Below are positions 1 to 6,889 of a stretch of DNA of 16,001 bases, piece after piece (the first letter of the stretch is position 1; each line of letters starts with the position of its first letter). This DNA comes from Bacteroidales bacterium. Lineage in GTDB: Bacteria > Bacteroidota > Bacteroidia > Bacteroidales > UBA4181. Under the pieces are notes generated by a model that made no database searches, was not told where the DNA came from, and saw only the letters and a program-made list of their open reading frames with translations. Both the position numbers and the translations under genes were made by a program. The DNA is taken from NCBI GenBank assembly GCA_031264715.1, contig JAISDP010000057.1, positions 1-16,001 on the forward strand, given 5' to 3'.

Positions 1-1
1 G

Positions 2-226
2 GCCTGCCCGAGTATCCGGGCCAACTTCCATCAGGGAAACATCTATACCGACAGCTTTACGGACGTTTGGAACAACCGCTTCCAGGTATTCCGCAACAGG
101 GATTGGGCGAAGAAGGGCCTTTGCGCCGATTGTGAGTTCTTTCGCTACTGCGAAGGCAACGGCATGCATTTACACGATGACAACGGCGACTTGTTGTTCT
201 GCCATTATCATCGCATAAATGGATAG
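2..226 (+). CDS. Radical SAM/SPASM domain protein, C-terminal fragment
   Basis: Only the last 74 codons are in the window; the gene enters from the left edge in the frame starting at base 2 and stops with TAG at 224-226. The visible part is cysteine-rich: ACPS near the edge, then GLCADCEFFRYC (C-x2-C-x5-C), a GNGMHLHDD stretch and a last cysteine in LLFCHYH. This spacing, with the phrase DSFTDVWNNRFQVFRNRDW before it, is typical of a SPASM domain, the auxiliary 4Fe-4S cluster region at the C-terminus of radical SAM maturases. The radical SAM core with its CxxxCxxC motif would lie upstream and cannot be seen. The Bacteroidales rSAM/lipoprotein-system family is a possible identity, but the fragment is too short to decide. 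It converges on the lipoprotein gene with a 9-bp gap. Confidence 0.75.
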   Translation, partial: ACPSIRANFHQGNIYTDSFTDVWNNRFQVFRNRDWAKKGLCADCEFFRYCEGNGMHLHDDNGDLLFCHYHRING

Positions 227-235
227 CGCTTCCCT

Positions 236-1780
236 TCAATAAGTAACCGCCGGCAGCGGCGCATCCGCGTAAATCAACACATTATTGAAGTGAATGCTTG
301 CCTCCTTCACGGGGTTCAGCCATTGGAAGGTAACGGTATGCTCTCCTTGCGGAAGCTGGTATTTCCAATAAATATCGTGACGGCGCTTCAACGGGTTAGC
401 GGGCAGGTTGATTATTTCCGCCGGCTTGCCATCGACAGACGCCGCTACTTTACCTACATACTCCATATCGTTCGAACGTATGCCGCCACTAAAAACGGCG
501 CCGATACCGTTGAACATTACCTCGCCCACGTCTTCTATCTGTTTGTTGAGCTTTATTTGTTTAACGGGGTAATGGCCCTCGAACGACTTCTCGTAGCGTA
601 CGGCTTCGGACGGTTGGTATTGGATGGTTACGTCGTTTTCGCTTACGTAGCCGCCGTTTCGTTCAATCATCTGCAAGGCCTGATTGTAACTGATCCGGTA
701 CGTGTCGTTCAGCGACATCGTGGTATGGGCGAAAGGAATGTCTTCTACTTCCCGCAGGTTCTTCATCCATTTATCGGGAATATGGCTGTATCCGAGGATC
801 GTTCCCAAGATACCGCCGGAAGAAGCCGGGTTGCAATCCGAGTCTTGCCCGCAACGGGTGGAAATATCGATCGTTTTGTAAAAATCACCCTCTCCGTACA
901 ACAGCCCGATAAGGATATAGGCGCTGTTCATCACCGCATCGATATTGAAGGCTGAAAACACGCCGTCGGGGCAACCGACGTCTTCGCTCCATTTCTTCTC
1001 ACATTCAAACCAAGTCTGTTTCCAGTCGCCCGGATACTGTTTGTGGCAATGAATCACGTCTGCCATGCACGTATAGAATGTACTTTGTTGCGGAACAGCC
1101 TTTAACGCCTCCGTAACGATAAACTCAATATCGTCCGAAACAAACGCGAGTGCATACATAGCGCCTACATATACGCCGCCGTACCACCCGTCGCCATAGT
1201 TCATAATATGCCCTATCTTATCGGAAACTTCGGAGGCGGCGTTCGGCATACCCGGCGACATCAACCCGGCAAAGTCCGCTTCAATCTGGTAATCGATATC
1301 GTCGGCATGCGGATTATTGAGCCAATGACCTGACTGCGGCGGCATAATCCCCTGCTGTATATTATACCGTGCCGCCTGGTTGGCATGCCATAAAGGATAC
1401 CCCGCCCTTGCGAAGGCTACGGCAAACGAATCCGCCGGCGCATCCAACCCCAGCCGGTTGAAGACGTCTACAAACGTCAAATCCATATAGATATCATCAT
1501 ACAGCCCCGGAATATTCTCCATATACCATTTAACATACCCGTCCGGCCATTCGATGGGGACATACGCCTGAATCATCGTCCCGGTATACCGGAACTCCGT
1601 CGGCCCTCCATACGTACACCCGATCGTTTGCCCCGCCCATCCCCCTTTAACCTTATCCAATAACACCTCTTTGGAAAGCGTTATTTCGGAAGGAAGGGCG
1701 GTTTGCCTGCTTTCCGGCTTTTTCTGTGCGCAAGAGGCTAATGCTAAGATAGCCAGGCTTGCTAATACGACTTTATTCAT
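236..1780 (-). CDS. Secreted ADP-ribosylglycohydrolase-family lipoprotein (RusGH-like)
   Basis: A 514-residue protein of the ADP-ribosylglycohydrolase fold, expected to hydrolyse an ADP-ribose or ribosyl N-glycosidic bond. Residues 1-17 are a lipoprotein signal with lipobox LASC (Cys17), so it should sit in the outer membrane or periplasm. The catalytic domain starts with KGGWAGQTIGC (45-55). It carries an acidic cluster DDIYMDL (95-101) and the family metal-binding signature GQDSDCNPASSGGILG (311-326). Residues from about 370 to 514 look like an extra beta-rich C-terminal domain. The frame stays open upstream to 2011, but the ATG at 1778-1780 is chosen because it gives a clean signal peptide and avoids overlapping the permease gene. 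It lies 14 bp after the permease and is the third gene of a ribose-type operon. In Bacteroides rus loci a similar protein works beside ribokinases, so freeing ribose from nucleotide-derived substrates is a reasonable inference. Substrate is not shown by sequence. Confidence 0.85.
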   Translation of the reverse strand: MNKVVLASLAILALASCAQKKPESRQTALPSEITLSKEVLLDKVKGGWAGQTIGCTYGGPTEFRYTGTMIQAYVPIEWPDGYVKWYMENIPGLYDDIYMDLTFVDVFNRLGLDAPADSFAVAFARAGYPLWHANQAARYNIQQGIMPPQSGHWLNNPHADDIDYQIEADFAGLMSPGMPNAASEVSDKIGHIMNYGDGWYGGVYVGAMYALAFVSDDIEFIVTEALKAVPQQSTFYTCMADVIHCHKQYPGDWKQTWFECEKKWSEDVGCPDGVFSAFNIDAVMNSAYILIGLLYGEGDFYKTIDISTRCGQDSDCNPASSGGILGTILGYSHIPDKWMKNLREVEDIPFAHTTMSLNDTYRISYNQALQMIERNGGYVSENDVTIQYQPSEAVRYEKSFEGHYPVKQIKLNKQIEDVGEVMFNGIGAVFSGGIRSNDMEYVGKVAASVDGKPAEIINLPANPLKRRHDIYWKYQLPQGEHTVTFQWLNPVKEASIHFNNVLIYADAPLPAVTY

Positions 1781-1794
1781 ATCTGCGCCGTTTA

Positions 1795-2796
1795 TCAGGC
1801 TCCCGCATAGATTAAGAAGCCGAGGCCGATGATGAACAGGATAAACATTCCTGCGTTGAGGTAATTGGATTCTTTGGGAGCGTTCCTGAATTCTTTCCAG
1901 ATCAGGATTCCCCAAAGGGCAGAAATTAACGTAGCGCCTTGTCCGAGGCCGTAGGAAATGGCAGCGCCGGCTTTTTCTGAGGCGATCATACTGAAGGATT
2001 GCCCCAGACACCAGATCATACCTCCCAGAATGCCTACTAAGTGGGTGACGGGCCTGCCTTTGAAGTAAGCGCTTATAGAAACAGGCTCTCCTTCCACGGG
2101 CTTCTTCATGGCAATCGTATTAAACACAAAATTGCTGGCAAATACGCCGACGGCAAAGATGAATACGGCGGTATAAGGCGTTAGCTTTCCCGCCGCCGGG
2201 GAGGCGAAATTGGTCAGGTCTATCGAGGCCGCTACAAAACGATAGAAGAACGCCATAATAATACCGGCGGAAACGGCTATAAGTATCCCTTTGATAGATA
2301 CTTCTTTTGTGCCGACCAATGCCTTTTTATAGGCTAATCCGTTTAGAATAATGGCAATGGTTATCAGCAAAACGCCCGAGAAGATGAATAACGGTTCGCC
2401 TTTAGCCGCTCCGAAGTAATTGACCAGAACGCCAAGAACTAACGCCAATCCAATGCCGACAGGGAACGCAACGGATAAACCACAGATAGCAATAGCCGCC
2501 GCCAGAAGAATATTAGCCGCATTAAAGATAATCCCGCCGACGAAGGCGCTCCCCAGATTCATCCAGTCGGCCTGCGCCAGGTCAGGCAGGAAACTACGCC
2601 CCGCAGGCCCGGTACTGCCCAACGTAAATGCCGAAATGATAGAGAACAACAACAGCCCTATCACATAATCCCAGTAAAAAAACTCATACCTCCATGTTTT
2701 AGACGCCAACTTCTGCGTATTCCCCCAGGAACCCCAACAGAACATGGTAATAAAGCAAAAGAGAATGGCTAACGAATAACTTTGAACGATGAACAT
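1795..2796 (-). CDS. Inner-membrane sugar permease, GRP/ureide-permease type (DMT superfamily)
   Basis: A 333-residue, very hydrophobic protein with about ten predicted membrane helices and almost no soluble domains. The first helix ends in FCWGSWGNTQKLASK (19-33), a motif seen in the glucose/ribose-porter and ureide-permease branch of the drug/metabolite transporter superfamily. A Gly-rich helix (VAFPVGIGLALVLGVLVNYFG, around 108-129, quoted only as a landmark) and C-terminal FLIYAGA complete the pattern. It starts 11 bp after the ribokinase stop and ends 14 bp before the glycohydrolase start, so the three genes are almost certainly cotranscribed. With a ribokinase upstream, free ribose is the likeliest substrate, comparable to RusT in Bacteroides thetaiotaomicron. 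A nucleoside or another pentose is also possible. Confidence 0.8.
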   Translation of the reverse strand: MFIVQSYSLAILFCFITMFCWGSWGNTQKLASKTWRYEFFYWDYVIGLLLFSIISAFTLGSTGPAGRSFLPDLAQADWMNLGSAFVGGIIFNAANILLAAAIAICGLSVAFPVGIGLALVLGVLVNYFGAAKGEPLFIFSGVLLITIAIILNGLAYKKALVGTKEVSIKGILIAVSAGIIMAFFYRFVAASIDLTNFASPAAGKLTPYTAVFIFAVGVFASNFVFNTIAMKKPVEGEPVSISAYFKGRPVTHLVGILGGMIWCLGQSFSMIASEKAGAAISYGLGQGATLISALWGILIWKEFRNAPKESNYLNAGMFILFIIGLGFLIYAGA

Positions 2797-2807
2797 AATA
2801 TTAGTAT

Positions 2808-3740
2808 TTAAAGAAGAGTTATTTCATTCCGGTAAGGAGCGGAATCCCATGCCCCGTTGCGGGTGACGGATATAGAGGCGGCCTTGCAGGCAAACCGGAC
2901 GGCTTCGGACAGGGTTTGTCCTTCCAGCAGAGCGCCGCATAACGCCCCGTTGAACACATCGCCCGCCGCTGTGGTATCTACCGCTTTCGCCGGAAAGGCG
3001 TCTATCTTTTCAACCGTTCCGCCCCCGTAGATAAAGGCGCCTTTCGAGCCTAATGTGATGACTACATTTTCCACCCCCAGACGGCATATTTCTTTTGCCG
3101 CGCTTCGAGCCGACTCCATATCGGTGATTTTGATACCCGACAGCATTTCGGCTTCCGTTTCATTCGGCGTAATCAGGTAAAGATGGCTCAGCAGTTCTTT
3201 CGATAACAGTTGGGCCGGCGCAGGGTTCAGAATTACTTTCTTCGACTTTTTATGCGCGGTGCAGGCCACATATTCCACGGTTTCGATGGGAATTTCCAGT
3301 TGCATCAATACGATGTCGCAATGATCTATAGCCTTTTCCGCCTTTTCCAGATCGGCCGGTAATAAATTGGCATTGGCGCCGGAAGCAACCACAATGCAGT
3401 TTTCGGCATTCGCATCTACTGTAATCAGAGCGACGCCCGACGGATTCCGTACATCGGAGAAGACATACGACGTATCGACGCCTTCTTCTTCCAGTAGTTG
3501 ATGGGATTGACGCCCGAAGACGTCATTCCCTGTTTTACAAATAAATGTAACGGGAACGCCCAGGCGTGAGGCGGCAACAGCCTGATTAGCGCCCTTCCCG
3601 CCGGGATTCATAAAGAACGTCCCCCCTATCACCGTTTCGCCGGGCAACGGGAGATGCGCTGTTTTTATCACCATATCGGTATTGCTGCTTCCTACAACCA
3701 GCAGGCGCCGCAGGGTAGTTTTATCATCCTTGTTTTCCAT
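2808..3740 (-). CDS. rbsK: Ribokinase (PfkB family)
   Basis: ATP:D-ribose 5-phosphotransferase, 310 residues, close to the 309 of E. coli RbsK. PfkB signature 1 is present as NPGGKGANQAVAASRLG (45-61). The substrate-side NPAPA (172-176) and the PNETEAE motif (192-198) follow. PfkB signature 2, DTTAAGDVFNGAL (255-267), contains the catalytic base Asp261. The frame is open to a GTG at 3777-3779, but the ATG at 3738-3740 is preferred: it gives the family length, and a candidate -7 box at 3779-3786 would start transcription inside the longer version. It is the first gene of the operon and would trap imported ribose as ribose-5-phosphate for the pentose phosphate pathway. Rus loci in other Bacteroides carry two ribokinases; only one is here. 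Confidence 0.92.
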   Translation of the reverse strand: MENKDDKTTLRRLLVVGSSNTDMVIKTAHLPLPGETVIGGTFFMNPGGKGANQAVAASRLGVPVTFICKTGNDVFGRQSHQLLEEEGVDTSYVFSDVRNPSGVALITVDANAENCIVVASGANANLLPADLEKAEKAIDHCDIVLMQLEIPIETVEYVACTAHKKSKKVILNPAPAQLLSKELLSHLYLITPNETEAEMLSGIKITDMESARSAAKEICRLGVENVVITLGSKGAFIYGGGTVEKIDAFPAKAVDTTAAGDVFNGALCGALLEGQTLSEAVRFACKAASISVTRNGAWDSAPYRNEITLL

Positions 3741-3778
3741 ACTATTAGCTTTTAAGCAATTCACTCCTTTGCTCGTCA

Positions 3779-3786
3779 CAAACGTA
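3779..3786 (-). promoter_or_regulatory. Candidate Bacteroidales -7 box for the ribokinase operon
   Basis: Read on the minus strand this is TACGTTTG, a full match to the Bacteroidales TAnnTTTG box, about 40 bp before the chosen ribokinase ATG. No convincing TTTG -33 element is seen at the usual distance, so the call rests on the -7 box and its position alone. Confidence 0.4.
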
Positions 3787-3896
3787 CATAAAAATTTGCG
3801 ATTAATATGTGCGGGTGATAAGAAAACAGAAAATATTATTGTAATGACCGGGTGATCAGGTTACCAACAAGAATAGTTTCCGTATGTGCTCTTTTG

Positions 3897-3904
3897 TAAA
3901 TTTG
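3897..3904 (+). promoter_or_regulatory. Candidate -7 box upstream of the truncated integrase
   Basis: TAAATTTG matches TAnnTTTG on the plus strand; a weak -33-like TTTC lies at 3877-3880. The first gene downstream is the broken integrase at 4036, so any transcript would have a leader of about 125 nt. The 3787-4035 interval is AT-rich and holds no other clear feature. A TGATCA palindrome and a GGTTACC half-palindrome near 3853-3865 were seen, but nothing ties them to a known operator. Confidence 0.3.
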
Positions 3905-4035
3905 TACCGTATCTTTTTGTTGTCCGTACGCTTTATCATTTCAACTTCAAGTTTTGAACATGAAATCGAGAGCCGGGAAAATGAATATTATATGAATCCA
4001 CTATATATGAGTTGTAAACAAACAAACAGTAATCA

Positions 4036-4425
4036 ATGACATCGGTAAAAATAAAATTCAGAAAATCCACTATTAAGAATAAGGAAGGGGCGCTCTACAT
4101 CCAACTAATCCATAATCGTAATGCAAAATTGATTACGACACGTTTTCGCTTATACCCTTCCGAGTGGGACGCCCGTTTATCAACAGTAGTAACAGATAGT
4201 GCAGATAATAACCGTAATACGTATTTGCAAAATGTAAAAGATGGTTCAGAGTCGGAAATCCGGAGGATATATGATTTAATCGCCCTACTTGAAAGACGTG
4301 GCGACTATACTACGCAAGAACTGATTGAATATTACATCAGTAATTCTTTCAACGGTTATTTCTTCCCTTTTATAAAATACCAGATTAAGAAACTAAAATC
4401 GGAGAATCGAATTAAAATGTGGTAA
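4036..4425 (+). pseudogene. Tyrosine recombinase (integrase), truncated after the N-terminal region
   Basis: A 129-residue remnant of a Bacteroidetes tyrosine recombinase; intact relatives are usually near 400 residues. Residues 1-60 (KIKFRKSTIKNKEGALYIQL, then TTRFRLYPSEWD at about 35-46) form the arm-type DNA-binding domain found in integrases of conjugative and mobilisable elements and in chromosomal invertases. Residues 95-125 (QELIEYYIS ... YFFPFIKYQIKKLKSENRI) look like the start of the core-binding, SAM-like domain. After KSENRI the family would continue with a run of helices and then the catalytic R-HxxR-Y domain. Here it ends in KMW-stop, and no catalytic domain appears in any frame downstream, so it cannot recombine DNA. 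It lies directly before the defence island and probably marks how that DNA, or an element that carried it, arrived. Confidence 0.75.
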
Positions 4426-4679
4426 GCCGGATACGAAAACAGCAACGGGAAACTGTTGAATCGCAGGGAAAGGAGAAGGAGTCTCTCGTTAATTTCTGGC
4501 TTTTCAAGGTTCGGAAAACTTCTTTTGCGATTGCCATGCTTGGTTTGCTGATACTTATTCTCACGCTGTTTTGTATGAAACAGCAGAATGACTATGCGCT
4601 GTTGATGAACGAGTATTATAAACAAAGCGTTGTTATTAAAGACTTTGAAGCAGAAATAGATAGCTTAAGGTTGCATTAA
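4419..4679 (+). CDS. Small single-pass membrane protein, unrecognised; may be a 5'-truncated remnant
   Basis: An 86-codon ORF from a GTG at 4419 that overlaps the last codons of the broken integrase. The N-terminal third is hydrophilic (RKQQRETVESQGKEKES). One strong membrane helix follows at about residues 38-54 (AMLGLLILILTLFCMKQ), and a charged, helical tail (about 55-86) ends DSLRLH. I do not recognise the family. The topology resembles small membrane proteins encoded in transfer regions of Bacteroides conjugative elements, but no motif proves that. There is no Shine-Dalgarno and the start coincides with the integrase breakpoint. The natural N-terminus may therefore have been lost when two pieces of a mobile element were joined near 4415. 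Confidence 0.4.
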   Translation: MVSRIRKQQRETVESQGKEKESLVNFWLFKVRKTSFAIAMLGLLILILTLFCMKQQNDYALLMNEYYKQSVVIKDFEAEIDSLRLH

Positions 4680-4737
4680 TTGCGACAATGAAGAGTTTGG
4701 AATTTGTAGAAACAAAAGAGAGGTAATCCACTGGACT

Positions 4738-4775
4738 AAAAGTTCTTGACCTAAAGAGTCAAAGTCTCAACTTTT
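4738..4775. repeat. Nested inverted repeats upstream of the methyltransferase promoter
   Basis: TTGAC (4746-4750) and GTCAA (4758-4762) form a dyad with a 7-bp spacer. AAAAGTT (4738-4744) and AACTTTT (4769-4775) flank it as a second, slightly off-centre inverted repeat. The position just upstream of the -7 box at 4781 suits an operator. As RNA it would form a weak AT-rich hairpin, so a terminator for the upstream ORF is the alternative. Confidence 0.4.
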
Positions 4776-4780
4776 ATTGC

Positions 4781-4800
4781 TAATTTTGCACAGCAAAATT
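4781..4800 (+). promoter_or_regulatory. Defence-operon promoter: -7 box within a 19-bp palindrome
   Basis: TAATTTTG (4781-4788) matches the Bacteroidales -7 box and would start transcription near 4795, leaving a leader of roughly 15 nt before the ATG at 4810. The box overlaps a perfect inverted repeat, AATTTTGC (4782-4789) with GCAAAATT (4793-4800) around ACA. A protein bound to this palindrome would cover both the box and the start site. The predicted start site also rules out the upstream TTG (4777) as the methyltransferase start. Confidence 0.5.
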
Positions 4801-4809
4801 TATATTAAA

Positions 4810-6099
4810 ATGGCTTTAAAATTCATAGACCTATTCGCTGGTGCAGGTGGTTTGTCCGAAGGCTTTATTCGGGCAGGCTATGAGCCTTTGACGCATATCG
4901 AAATGGATAAGTACGCCTGTGATACACTGAAAACCCGTGCTGCGTTTCATTACCTGAAAAGCAACAACCAATTAAATATCTACAGAAAATATCTTCGAGA
5001 AAAGCAGGAAAAGGAAGACGGAAGTAAACTCTGGTCGCAAGTCCCTCAAGAAGTAATCGATACTGTAATCCAATCTGAAATTGGCAGAAAGACGATACAG
5101 GGTGTTTTTACAAAGGTCGACAACCTTATTGGAGATGAAAATGTAGATATAATCATCGGGGGCCCGCCTTGTCAGGCGTATTCTGTTGCAGGTCGTGCCC
5201 GAATGGGGAAAGCTGTAGAGGATGACCCTCGTAATGAGCTATATAAATATTATGTGAAGTTTCTGGAACGCTATCATCCCAAAATGTTTGTATTTGAGAA
5301 TGTGTTAGGCATTCGAACTGCAAAAAATGGAGAACCGTTAAAAGACCTTACCCGTTTGGTTGAACGGGCTGGGTATAAAATGGAATTGAAGGTGCAGATT
5401 GCTTCTGAACATGGCGTATTACAAAATCGCCAACGTGTTATCATTGTAGGCTGGAAAACGGAAGATGAAAACGGACAGCCAACGGGTTTCTGCTATCCTG
5501 AATTGAAAACGGAAATTAACAAATACAAGGTGCTAAATGACCTGTTTTCCGATTTACCAGAAAGAAAATCAGGTGAAGGGCAGTTGTGCGCACCGATAGA
5601 ATATACAAAGCCTCTTTCTGAAATGAAATACCTGAAAAAATCAGGTATTCGAGGAACTCTTAATTTTACAACACAGCATATTGCCCGCCCCAACAACGAA
5701 AACGACCGTGAGATTTATAAAATGGCGGTCGAAATGTGGTTAAATGATAGAAAAAGGATTGATTATTCAAAAATTCCGTCCCGTCTTCAACACCATAAAA
5801 ATAAAGAGTCTTTTCTAAACCGTTTTCAGGTCGTTGACCCGGACGGTTGCTGTCATACCGTTGTTGCTCATATTGCAATGGACGGTCACTACTACATTTA
5901 TCCCACTACAAATCCGACTATTGAAAATGTGCGTTCCATAACCATACGCGAAGCCGCACGATTGCAATCGTTTCCCGATGATTACTATTTTGAAGGCAGT
6001 CGTAGCGCTGCATTTAAACAAATAGGTAACGCTGTTCCTGTGGTTTTGGCTCATAAAATTGCAGAAGAATTAAAAGAACAGTTTGCTTATGAACAATAA
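4810..6099 (+). CDS. DNA (cytosine-5) methyltransferase, Dcm family
   Basis: Transfers a methyl group from S-adenosylmethionine to C5 of a target cytosine; 429 residues. All main motifs are present and in order. Motif I is DLFAGAGGLSEGF (7-19). Motif IV, GGPPCQAYS (117-125), holds the catalytic Cys121. Motif VI is ENV (163-165), VIII is QNRQRV (205-210), IX is REAARLQSFPD (380-390) and X is QIGNAVP (404-410). The target-recognition region should lie between about 240 and 370, including the phrase TVVAHIAMDGHYYIYP, but the recognised sequence cannot be read from it. There is no N-terminal helix-turn-helix, unlike self-regulating enzymes such as M.SsoII. It is first in the six-gene operon and its stop overlaps the DUF3883 gene by 11 bp. 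It likely marks self DNA for the nucleases that follow. A Vsr gene at the far end of the island fits a cytosine-5 enzyme. Confidence 0.95.
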   Translation: MALKFIDLFAGAGGLSEGFIRAGYEPLTHIEMDKYACDTLKTRAAFHYLKSNNQLNIYRKYLREKQEKEDGSKLWSQVPQEVIDTVIQSEIGRKTIQGVFTKVDNLIGDENVDIIIGGPPCQAYSVAGRARMGKAVEDDPRNELYKYYVKFLERYHPKMFVFENVLGIRTAKNGEPLKDLTRLVERAGYKMELKVQIASEHGVLQNRQRVIIVGWKTEDENGQPTGFCYPELKTEINKYKVLNDLFSDLPERKSGEGQLCAPIEYTKPLSEMKYLKKSGIRGTLNFTTQHIARPNNENDREIYKMAVEMWLNDRKRIDYSKIPSRLQHHKNKESFLNRFQVVDPDGCCHTVVAHIAMDGHYYIYPTTNPTIENVRSITIREAARLQSFPDDYYFEGSRSAAFKQIGNAVPVVLAHKIAEELKEQFAYEQ

Positions 6100-6874
6100 T
6101 ATTTTAGCCATCATCGTCGCTTTTTATCTTTCAAAGTACAATCAGGAAGGCTTAGATAAAATAGGATTTGACTCGTTTAATGAAGCCTTTGAAAAGACTG
6201 CCAACCTGCTGAATGTAAAGAAAAACTACGTTAAACTTAGACGGGATGAATTTGACCCTGTCTATCCTTGGCGACAAGGATGGAAAAGGCCAATGGACAA
6301 AAGAATAATAAGAACCATTGAAATTCTAGATAATTTGGAAGAACCTGATATAAGAGATATTGTCAACAACATCTTGTACAACCCCTCATACAGAATCAGT
6401 GAAGACCTTACTGATATTGTGAATCTAATAAAAAATACAGCTGACGGAAAAATAGAAGCAGGAAAATTCATTTTACGATGTCCAACCGGAAAAGCAGCTG
6501 AAGATTTTTTTTATAATCATTATGCCCAGAATAAAATTCCAGTTAACGGCACTTTAGTTGATTGCCGAGATTTGGGTTGTGGGTATGACTATAAGATTAT
6601 AGACGTCAACTCCAATGAAACTTATGTAGAAGTAAAGGGAATCTCAGACTTTTCAGGTGGAATTTTATTCACTGATAAAGAATGGAAAGTTGCAATGGAG
6701 CAGAAAAATAAATATTTCTTGTGTATAGTGAGAAATGTGAAAGATAAACCAGAATTAGAATTTATAAACAATCCCTCTCGATTTATAAAACCCACCAAGA
6801 ATATCCGAACAACCATACAAATCAATTGGACTGTTTCGGACAAGGAGTTGAAATCCATATCCAATAATTCTTAA
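6089..6874 (+). CDS. DUF3883 PD-(D/E)XK-like putative restriction endonuclease
   Basis: A 261-residue protein with a C-terminal DUF3883 nuclease-like domain. The order is TGKAAEDFFYNHY (133-145), DCRDLGCGYDYKI (158-170, with Asp167 a likely metal ligand) and YVEVKG (179-184), giving a D...ExK catalytic signature with Glu181 and Lys183. The N-terminal half (ILAIIVAFYLSKYNQEGLDK, then a VKLRRDEFDP phrase at about 48-57) resembles the front part of other methyltransferase-linked DUF3883 proteins and may recognise DNA. The ATG at 6089 is preferred to a TTG two codons earlier. It starts inside the methyltransferase stop region (11-bp overlap), and the pair looks like a type II restriction-modification module embedded in the larger island. 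Nuclease activity is inferred from the fold. No close match to a characterised restriction enzyme is recognised. Confidence 0.75.
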   Translation: MNNNILAIIVAFYLSKYNQEGLDKIGFDSFNEAFEKTANLLNVKKNYVKLRRDEFDPVYPWRQGWKRPMDKRIIRTIEILDNLEEPDIRDIVNNILYNPSYRISEDLTDIVNLIKNTADGKIEAGKFILRCPTGKAAEDFFYNHYAQNKIPVNGTLVDCRDLGCGYDYKIIDVNSNETYVEVKGISDFSGGILFTDKEWKVAMEQKNKYFLCIVRNVKDKPELEFINNPSRFIKPTKNIRTTIQINWTVSDKELKSISNNS

Positions 6875-6889
6875 AACGTTAATTAATGC

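Noticed and set aside
290..955. 221-codon plus-strand ORF opposite the glycohydrolase gene
   Set aside because: It is antisense to a clear lipoprotein enzyme, and its translation shows no family motif; a codon-bias shadow.
1781..2011. N-terminal extension of the glycohydrolase frame
   Set aside because: It would overlap the permease coding region and bury the lipoprotein signal peptide 77 residues inside the protein.
4777..4809. TTG start eleven codons before the methyltransferase ATG
   Set aside because: It lies in or before the -7 box and palindrome, so it would not be in the mRNA; the ATG gives the family-typical N-terminus.
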